DNA of 8,764 nucleotides from positions 52,894 to 61,657 of the forward strand of contig JAESQH010000027.1 in NCBI GenBank assembly GCA_016765235.1. Reading direction: 5' to 3'. Below, in pieces: positions 1 to 4,449 of this stretch. Each line of letters opens with the position of its first letter. The stretch's first letter is position 1. The translations under genes and the position numbers were made by a program. Origin of the DNA: Paracoccaceae bacterium (lineage in GTDB: Bacteria > Pseudomonadota > Alphaproteobacteria > Rhodobacterales > Rhodobacteraceae). The notes beneath the pieces were generated by a model. The model had not been told where the DNA came from. It saw nothing but the letters and a program-made list of their open reading frames with translations, and made no database searches.

Positions 1-40
1 CTCCTGCATTATATGCAATTAAGCTAATGTAATGCAGGAG
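1..40 (+). promoter_or_regulatory. Inverted repeat/hairpin covering the rhodanese ribosome-binding site
   Basis: Bases 1-11 are perfectly complementary to 30-40 (arms ctcctgcatta and taatgcaggag). Three more pairs (12-29 T·G, 13-28, 14-27) extend the stem to about 14 bp with a 12-base loop at 15-26. The right arm ends in aggag (36-40), the Shine-Dalgarno of the gene starting at 48, so the folded RNA would hide it. There is no T-tract, which argues against a terminator of an upstream gene. As DNA it could equally be a repressor operator. The repeat starts at base 1, so it may extend outside the window. The complementarity is certain; the function is inferred. Confidence 0.55.
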
Positions 41-47
41 ATTTACA

Positions 48-506
48 ATGCAAAAGATATTCAAACTGTTTCAGGTTCTGGCCGTGATGATTTTCGCGGG
101 AACCGCTGCCAATGCGGAAATCGTCAAAATGACGCCGGATGTGGCGCGCGAAAAGGCGTTGGCCGGTGAAATTGTCCTGATCGACATTCGCCGCCCCGAA
201 GAATGGGCTGACACAGGCGTGCCGGACGTGGCGTTGCTGGTTGATATGACCAGTCGTGAATTTCTGGCAAAGATCAACGCGATCCGCATGCAAAACCCTG
301 ATATTCCATTGGCGTTTACGTGCCGCACGGGAAGCCGCTCGAATTATCTGACGGGGGAGTTGGAAAAGCTGGGCATGTCGGGTTTGATTGACGTGATTGG
401 CGGTATGTCCGGTTCGCGGGCTGATATAGGTTGGGCCAAACGAAGCTTGCCGATCCGCGCGGTTAATGATCCGGTAAACCCGATGATCACGGTGACGCAG
501 CCTTAA
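48..506 (+). CDS. Exported single-domain rhodanese-like protein
   Basis: A 152-residue protein of the rhodanese homology domain family, which carries sulfane sulfur on an active-site cysteine. Residues 1-23 form a clear signal peptide (basic start, hydrophobic core, Ala-Asn-Ala before a likely cut at Glu24), so it probably acts in the periplasm. The domain follows: LIDIRRPEEW at about 44-53, then the active-site loop CRTGSR with Cys92 as the presumed nucleophile, then the GGMSGSRADIGW segment near 118-129. The six-residue loop beginning with Cys is that of sulfurtransferase-type rhodaneses rather than Cdc25-type phosphatases with a seven-residue loop. The ATG at 48 has aggag at 36-40, inside a hairpin. 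The usp gene follows 69 bp downstream on the same strand. Substrate is unknown; roles in thiosulfate/sulfide chemistry or periplasmic redox are possible. Confidence 0.88.
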   Translation: MQKIFKLFQVLAVMIFAGTAANAEIVKMTPDVAREKALAGEIVLIDIRRPEEWADTGVPDVALLVDMTSREFLAKINAIRMQNPDIPLAFTCRTGSRSNYLTGELEKLGMSGLIDVIGGMSGSRADIGWAKRSLPIRAVNDPVNPMITVTQP

Positions 507-523
507 GTGGGCAGTTGCGCGAT

Positions 524-548
524 GGGCTAACATCGGCGATGATAGCCC
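524..548 (+). other. Hairpin between the rhodanese and usp genes
   Basis: gggcta (524-529) pairs with tagccc (543-548). Inside it, catc (531-534) pairs with gatg (538-541) around a three-base loop, with one A-A mismatch between the two helices. The structure lies 18 bases after the rhodanese stop. It is followed by an A/C-rich stretch, not a T-run, so it is a poor intrinsic terminator. It may instead be an RNA stability or processing element, or chance. Confidence 0.4.
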
Positions 549-575
549 CAACCAAACAAATACGGAGCCATAGCT

Positions 576-1034
576 GTGCGTAAATTTCTTGTAGTCATGG
601 ACGACAGTCCTGAATTCCTGAACGCGATGCGTTTTGCCGCCATTCGTGCGAAGAAAACCGGTGGTGCGGTTGTCATTCTGGGCATCGTTGCACCCGAAGA
701 GTTCCAGCACTGGATCGGCGTTGGCGAGGCCATGCGCGCCGAAGCCCGCGAACGCATCGAGGAGCATTTCAAAGTGTTCCACCGCTGGATGGTCAGCAAA
801 GAAGGCATGGAGCCGGAGCTGGTTATTCGCGAAGGCGAAAAAGCCACGGAGGTTCTCGCGCAGATCGAGGAAGATCCCGAAGTTGGCATTCTGGTGCTAG
901 GTGCTGGTGCCACAGGCGAAGGACCGGGGCCATTGGTAACAGAGCTGGTTGCGCGCCAGACGGCGGATATGTCCGTGCCGATTGTGGTTGTGCCGGGTGG
1001 CTTGACCAAAGAACGGATTATCGCGGTTTCTTAA
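576..1034 (+). CDS. Universal stress protein (UspA family)
   Basis: A 152-residue single Usp domain, the usual length for the family. The start MRKFLVVMDDSPEF gives the first beta strand with the conserved Asp (Asp9/Asp10). The segment AVVILGIVAP (31-40) is the second strand. The LVLGAGATGEGPGPL stretch (107-120) is the glycine-rich region corresponding to the ATP-binding loop, followed by VPIVVVPG (134-141). The loop does not fit the G-2x-G-9x-G(S/T) consensus cleanly, so nucleotide binding cannot be assumed. The start is GTG at 576, with ggag at 564-567 eight bases upstream; no other start fits the conserved N-terminus. Usp proteins are cytoplasmic and often support survival in stress or stationary phase; the specific role here is unknown. 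It converges with the phosphatase gene on the other strand. Confidence 0.9.
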   Translation: MRKFLVVMDDSPEFLNAMRFAAIRAKKTGGAVVILGIVAPEEFQHWIGVGEAMRAEARERIEEHFKVFHRWMVSKEGMEPELVIREGEKATEVLAQIEEDPEVGILVLGAGATGEGPGPLVTELVARQTADMSVPIVVVPGGLTKERIIAVS

Positions 1035-1055
1035 TAATTTGTTAATGGCGGGAAT

Positions 1056-1076
1056 GGTGCGCGGGGACCGCACACC
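1056..1076 (-). terminator. Possible terminator hairpin between convergent genes
   Basis: Read on the minus strand, GGTGTGCG pairs with CGCGCACC around a five-base loop (8 bp, one G·U). It begins immediately after the phosphatase stop codon at 1079-1077 and lies 21 bases beyond the usp stop. On the plus strand the wobble becomes a C-A mismatch, so the structure favours the minus-strand transcript. No T-tract follows on either strand, so intrinsic termination is doubtful. Confidence 0.35.
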
Positions 1077-1637
1077 CTACAATTCCGTTAACGTCCAGCG
1101 TTCTATATCACCAATAGGTGGCGATAAATGTACAGGGTATGCGTTGGGCAGCGTACTCGCCTGACCCAATTGCATGTGTGTGTGGACAGGCCAGAATACT
1201 GCGCCGTGGGCGACTATAAGAGGGGTGCCCTCGTTCTCCAGGACTTCGTTGATAGCGGTAAATACGCGGGCAGTGAAGGCGATGTAAGTCTCGGCCTTAT
1301 CTGGCGTGGTGCCGTCTCTCCAACTTTCGGATATTCCCCCATTGGAAGGGCGCAGTTTGCCCTCCAACACGCCGAAATTGCATTCTTGAAGGCCGTCCAT
1401 GCCAGTGAGCGGCAGGTTTAACTCCTCGTTAACGATGTCCGCCGTAACCCGCGCCCGTTGTAGGGTGCTGCTGTATATATGGGTGATTGGTAAACCGGAC
1501 ATTAACGATTTGGCGGCATGTGCCTGTGTGACACCCGTTTCGTTTAGCGGAATATCTTTGCTGCCTTGATAGCGTCCCTCGACGTTCCAGTCGGTTTGGC
1601 CGTGGCGGATGTAGTAGAATGGTTTGTGTATAATCAT
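1077..1637 (-). CDS. Histidine phosphatase family protein (phosphoglycerate mutase-like)
   Basis: A 186-residue member of the histidine phosphatase superfamily, branch 1. The signature YIRHGQTDWN (9-18) carries Arg11 and the phospho-accepting His12. The rest of the pocket is visible: Arg61 in SSTLQRAR, Glu85 in LQECNFGVLEG, and His144 in IVAHGAVF. All catalytic residues are therefore present, and the length is normal for small phosphatases of the GpmB/CobC type. Such enzymes remove phosphate from diverse small metabolites or act on proteins; substrate cannot be read from sequence. The ATG at 1637-1635 has only a weak purine stretch (AAGAAG) upstream. The gene runs opposite to its neighbours: convergent with usp, divergent from the nfu-tsaB-rimI operon, with its own promoter in the shared 111-bp gap. 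Confidence 0.88.
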   Translation of the reverse strand: MIIHKPFYYIRHGQTDWNVEGRYQGSKDIPLNETGVTQAHAAKSLMSGLPITHIYSSTLQRARVTADIVNEELNLPLTGMDGLQECNFGVLEGKLRPSNGGISESWRDGTTPDKAETYIAFTARVFTAINEVLENEGTPLIVAHGAVFWPVHTHMQLGQASTLPNAYPVHLSPPIGDIERWTLTEL

Positions 1638-1681
1638 GCGGGCTTCTTACGCAGGGGGGCGATTTAGCGCAACTTAGAAAG

Positions 1682-1710
1682 ATTCTAGCATACTTGACCT
1701 TTTTGGTCAG
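1682..1710 (-). promoter_or_regulatory. Predicted sigma70-type promoter for the phosphatase gene
   Basis: On the minus strand, CTGACC (1710-1705) is a -35 candidate, followed by a 17-base spacer and TAGAAT (1687-1682). TGC directly before the -10 gives the extended -10 pattern TGnTAGAAT. The predicted start site near 1675 leaves a leader of about 38 bases. The -35 matches consensus at four of six positions; the extended -10 strengthens the call. Confidence 0.5.
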
Positions 1711-1722
1711 ACACGTCATATC
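1694..1722 (+). promoter_or_regulatory. Predicted sigma70-type promoter for the nfu-tsaB-rimI operon
   Basis: TTGACC (1694-1699), a 17-base spacer and CATATC (1717-1722), with TATCTA at 1719-1724 as an alternative -10. Transcription would begin near 1729, leaving about 20 bases before the ATG at 1749. The -35 is five bases from the phosphatase -35 on the other strand, and together they form the dyad TGACC-TTTTT-GGTCA (1695-1709). The -10 match is modest. Confidence 0.5.
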
Positions 1723-1748
1723 TAATGCAAGTTCTGAAAGGGCCAATT

Positions 1749-2309
1749 ATGTTTATTCAAACCGAATCCACTCCGAATCCCGCGACGTTGAAATTTTTGC
1801 CCGGGCAGGCGGTTTTATCTTCTGGTACGGCTGATTTCCCGAGTGTTGCGGCTGCGGCCTCCTCGCCGCTCGCCGCGCGGGTGTTTACCGCTGAGGGCGT
1901 CGTTGGCGTGTTTTTCGGGCCGGATTTCGTAACCGTGACCAAACGCGATGATGTTGACTGGTCACACATCAAACCAGCGATCCTTGGCGCGATTATGGAA
2001 CATTACCAATCTGGTCAGCCTGTTTTGGCGGACGAGAGCGGCACTGTCGGCCATGCGGATCACGATGGGCCGGATGAAGATATTGTTAAACAGATTAAAG
2101 AACTTCTGGACACACGTGTTCGCCCTGCTGTGGCGCAGGACGGGGGCGATATTACGTTCCACGGATTCGAGAAGGGCGTCGTTTACCTGCATATGCAGGG
2201 CGCTTGTGCTGGTTGTCCGTCGTCTACCATGACGTTGAAAAGCGGGATCGAGAACCTGTTGAAGCACTACATCCCCGAAGTGGTCGAGGTGCGCGCGATT
2301 GCCGCCTAA
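1749..2309 (+). CDS. NifU family Fe-S scaffold/carrier protein (Nfu_N plus NifU C-terminal domain)
   Basis: A 186-residue protein with the domain order of mitochondrial/alphaproteobacterial NFU1. The Nfu_N domain (about 1-88) begins MFIQTESTPNPATLKFLPG. An acidic linker (about 94-111) follows, then the NifU-type domain (about 112-180) with the cluster-binding pair Cys153 and Cys156 in GACAGCPSS. These proteins bind a 4Fe-4S cluster between monomers and pass it to late apoproteins such as lipoyl synthase. An upstream in-frame ATG at 1725 adds eight residues, but 1749 fits the family start and has gaaaggg at 1736-1742, six bases before it. The stop overlaps the tsaB start by 11 bases, so the genes are probably co-transcribed and translationally coupled. 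Confidence 0.93.
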   Translation: MFIQTESTPNPATLKFLPGQAVLSSGTADFPSVAAAASSPLAARVFTAEGVVGVFFGPDFVTVTKRDDVDWSHIKPAILGAIMEHYQSGQPVLADESGTVGHADHDGPDEDIVKQIKELLDTRVRPAVAQDGGDITFHGFEKGVVYLHMQGACAGCPSSTMTLKSGIENLLKHYIPEVVEVRAIAA

Positions 2310-2865
2310 ACTAATTTTATCCTTTGATACATCGGCCGCGCATTGCGCGGTCGCTTTGGTTTGCGGGGATGAAATTCTGGGCAGTCGGACGGAATCATTA
2401 TTAAAAGGACAGGCTGAACGCCTGATTCCTATGCTTGAAGATGTGCTGAAAGGTGCTGGCAAAAGCTGGAGTGATATTGATTTGATTGGTGTCGGAATTG
2501 GACCGGGGAATTTTACCGGTGTTCGGATTGCGGTTTCTGCGGCGCGGGGGTTGGCGTTGTCGCTGGGTGTACCAGCGGTTGGAGTTTCGGTTTTCGAAGC
2601 ACTGGCGTTTGGCACCAAGGGCTGTGTTACTATTGCGCGGGATGCCCGGCGCGGGATGGTTTTTTCGCAAGATTTTGAAGACGGTTTACCTGTTGGTGAT
2701 CCGGTGATGGCGGAAGGGCTTGCCGCCCCCGATGCGGTGATTGATCCGGTTGCGATAGCCTTTTGCGCTGCGGGAAAAGATGGTGGAACGCCGCCTGCGC
2801 CGCTGTATTTGCGATCAGCGGATGCGGCGTTGCCGTCAGATCCGCCGCCAACGATACTGCCATGA
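2299..2865 (+). CDS. tsaB: tRNA threonylcarbamoyladenosine biosynthesis protein TsaB
   Basis: A 188-residue ASKHA-fold protein. TsaB is the partner of TsaD (with TsaE) in the complex that puts threonylcarbamoyl on A37 of ANN-decoding tRNAs; it is a scaffold rather than the catalytic subunit. Visible features are LILSFDTS (5-12), the diagnostic GPGNFTGVR (68-76, usually GPGSFTG), DARRGMVF (115-122) and the C-terminal PLYLRSADAALP (168-179). It is somewhat shorter than the roughly 230-residue E. coli protein, mostly in the C-terminal half. The chosen start is TTG at 2299, inside the end of the nfu gene, with gagg at 2286-2289 nine bases ahead; no ATG fits the conserved first strand. The stop overlaps the rimI ATG in the sequence ATGA. 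Confidence 0.92.
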   Translation: MPPKLILSFDTSAAHCAVALVCGDEILGSRTESLLKGQAERLIPMLEDVLKGAGKSWSDIDLIGVGIGPGNFTGVRIAVSAARGLALSLGVPAVGVSVFEALAFGTKGCVTIARDARRGMVFSQDFEDGLPVGDPVMAEGLAAPDAVIDPVAIAFCAAGKDGGTPPAPLYLRSADAALPSDPPPTILP

Positions 2866-3275
2866 ACGTAGACGAGTTGGCCAAGATCCACGGTGCGAGT
2901 TTTACATTTGCGCCGCGACCTTGGACGGCGGACGAATTCGAATCCTTGCTGGCCTCCGCCAATACCAAACTGTTCGAACAGGCCGGAGGGTTCGCAATTT
3001 TCCGCTTCGTCGGACCAGAAGCGGAATTGTTAACCATTGCGGTTGACCCAGCTTTTAGGCGGCAAGGTATTGCCAAAACGTTAATGCTAAAGGGGCATGA
3101 ATCGGCGCGAGCGGCGAACGTTGAAGAAGTTTTTCTGGAAGTATCGCAGCAGAATCCCCATGCGAAATCGCTTTATGAACAGTTCGGGTATGAAGTTCGC
3201 GCAATCCGCGACAATTACTATTTTGGACCAAATGGTCAAAAAATCAATGGGTTAGTGATGCGTTGCGCGCTGTGA
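2862..3275 (+). CDS. rimI: Ribosomal protein S18 alanine N-acetyltransferase RimI (GNAT)
   Basis: A 137-residue GNAT domain. Motif A is AVDPAFRRQGIAKTLM (60-75), with the acetyl-CoA pyrophosphate loop RRQGIA. It is followed by VFLEVSQQNPHAKSLYEQFGYE (90-111), with Glu93 and the LYxxFGY signature, and RDNYY (116-120), typical of RimI. The family acetylates the N-terminal alanine of S18; some homologues act on other substrates. The start is the ATG at 2862 within the ATGA overlap with the tsaB stop, and the tsaB-rimI pairing is widely conserved. There is no strong Shine-Dalgarno, consistent with translational coupling. The reading frame is open further upstream (to 2763), but that part only overlaps tsaB. 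The gene appears to end the operon. Confidence 0.88.
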   Translation: MNVDELAKIHGASFTFAPRPWTADEFESLLASANTKLFEQAGGFAIFRFVGPEAELLTIAVDPAFRRQGIAKTLMLKGHESARAANVEEVFLEVSQQNPHAKSLYEQFGYEVRAIRDNYYFGPNGQKINGLVMRCAL

Positions 3276-3444
3276 GCAAAGCTAACCTCGCGGAAACATG
3301 AATAATTCGTGAATTAACCGTTGACCCCTGACCTGCCTGCCCCTTTACTACTGCCACAGTATTTTTGTCGCGTGTTGGCTGATGGCGCAGATCGTCGGCC
3401 GGTCGAGGCATTTTTGAGTGTATAATGTCCACAAGGAGAAAATA
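3276..3444 (+). promoter_or_regulatory. Intergenic region with promoter and leader of the ABC transporter operon
   Basis: A promoter candidate is TTGACC (3321-3326), a 17-base spacer and TTTACT (3344-3349), giving a start near 3356 and a leader of about 90 bases. The palindrome aattc-gt-gaatt (3304-3315) lies just upstream of the -35 and is a plausible operator. The leader can fold a 9-bp stem with three G·U pairs (3377-3385 with 3392-3400), with a T5 run at 3411-3415. TATAAT at 3421-3426 has no matching -35 and would leave only about 12 leader bases. No known riboswitch pattern was recognised. The rimI transcript has no obvious intrinsic terminator here. Confidence 0.45.
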
Positions 3445-4443
3445 ATGAAACTCATCAAAACGCTAGTCAGCGCGGCGGCTTTGGCCACAGCGGCAACGAC
3501 AGCATTCGCACAAGCGAACCCTGCGATCATTTTCGATCTCGGCGGTAAATTCGATAAATCGTTCAACGAAAGCTCCTTTGAAGGTGCAGAGCGTTTCAAA
3601 GCTGAAACAGGCATTGAATATCGCGAGTTTGAACTACAGTCCGATGCACAGCGTGAGCAGGCGATCCGCCGTTTCGCACAGCAAGGCAACAACCCGGTTG
3701 TTATGGCTGGTTTCAGCTTCGGCACGGCGCTTGATGCGGTTGCACAGGAATTCCCTGACACAAGCTTCGTAATCATCGACATGGTTGTTGATCAGCCAAA
3801 CGTTCGCTCGGTTCTGTTCGCAGCGCACGAGGGTTCTTACCTAGTTGGTCTACTGGCATCTATGGCTTCCAAAACCGGTACAGTTGGTTTCATCGGCGGC
3901 ATGGACATTCCATTGATCAGCCAGTTCGGTTGTGGATTCGCACAGGGCGCGCGCGCAGCAAATGCTGATGCGGTTATTCTGACCAACTCGGTCGGTACAA
4001 CTGGCGCCGCGTGGAACGATCCGGTTAAAGGTGGCGAATTGGCCATGGCTCAGTTCGAGCAAGGCGCTGACGTGATCTTCGTTGCGGCTGGTGGTACTGG
4101 TCGCGGTGTTCTTCAGGCAGCTGCCGACGCTGGCAAACTGTCGATTGGCGTAGACTCCAACCAGAACTACATGCAGCCAGGTTCGGTTCTGACTTCCATG
4201 GTGAAGCGTGTTGACGAAGCTGTTTACAAAGCGTTTAGCGATGTGAACAACGGCGAATTCACTGCCGGCTTCAACATCATGAACGTTGCAAACGGTGGCG
4301 TTGCCTGGTCCTTGGACGAATTCAACGACGGTTTGATTACAGCTGAAATGCGTGATGCTGTTGCTGCTGCGACTGCAATGATCGTATCCGGCGAAACAGT
4401 TGTTTACGACTTTATGTCCGACAACACTTGCCCGGTTGAGTAA
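3445..4443 (+). CDS. BMP family (PnrA/TmpC-like) ABC transporter substrate-binding protein, probable nucleoside binder
   Basis: A 332-residue periplasmic binding protein of the BMP family (Bmp/PnrA/YufN), whose characterised members bind purine or other nucleosides. Residues 1-22 are a signal peptide ending Ala-Phe-Ala before Gln23. There is no lipobox cysteine, so the protein should be freely periplasmic, unlike the lipoproteins of spirochaetes and Gram-positives. Family motifs are KFDKSFNES (35-43), AHEGSYLVG (127-135), GGMDIPLIS (151-159) and IGVDSNQ (234-240). The mature protein has two cysteines, Cys163 and Cys329, the second near the C-terminus. The ATG at 3445 has aaggag (3433-3438) six bases upstream, the best ribosome-binding site in the window, fitting high expression. 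It is the first gene of a four-gene operon with its own transporter parts. Exact ligand is not readable. Confidence 0.93.
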   Translation: MKLIKTLVSAAALATAATTAFAQANPAIIFDLGGKFDKSFNESSFEGAERFKAETGIEYREFELQSDAQREQAIRRFAQQGNNPVVMAGFSFGTALDAVAQEFPDTSFVIIDMVVDQPNVRSVLFAAHEGSYLVGLLASMASKTGTVGFIGGMDIPLISQFGCGFAQGARAANADAVILTNSVGTTGAAWNDPVKGGELAMAQFEQGADVIFVAAGGTGRGVLQAAADAGKLSIGVDSNQNYMQPGSVLTSMVKRVDEAVYKAFSDVNNGEFTAGFNIMNVANGGVAWSLDEFNDGLITAEMRDAVAAATAMIVSGETVVYDFMSDNTCPVE

Positions 4444-4449
4444 GTCACG

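Noticed and set aside
24..782. A 252-codon minus-strand frame over the rhodanese and usp genes
   Set aside because: Shadow of two well-supported plus-strand genes; no domain or ribosome-binding site seen.
1725..1748. Earlier in-frame ATG for the Nfu protein
   Set aside because: Adds eight residues not seen in the family, lies at the end of the promoter, and the Shine-Dalgarno serves the ATG at 1749.
2763..2861. Earlier start for rimI inside tsaB
   Set aside because: The extra 33 residues do not resemble a GNAT N-terminus; the ATGA overlap at 2862 is the standard coupled start.
1962..2891. A 309-codon minus-strand frame over nfu and tsaB
   Set aside because: Antisense to conserved genes; composition rich in Ser, Ala, Pro and Thr typical of a shadow frame.
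3421..3426. Perfect TATAAT before the binding-protein gene
   Set aside because: No -35 at a suitable distance, and the start site would fall on the Shine-Dalgarno; kept only as an alternative to the promoter at 3321-3349.
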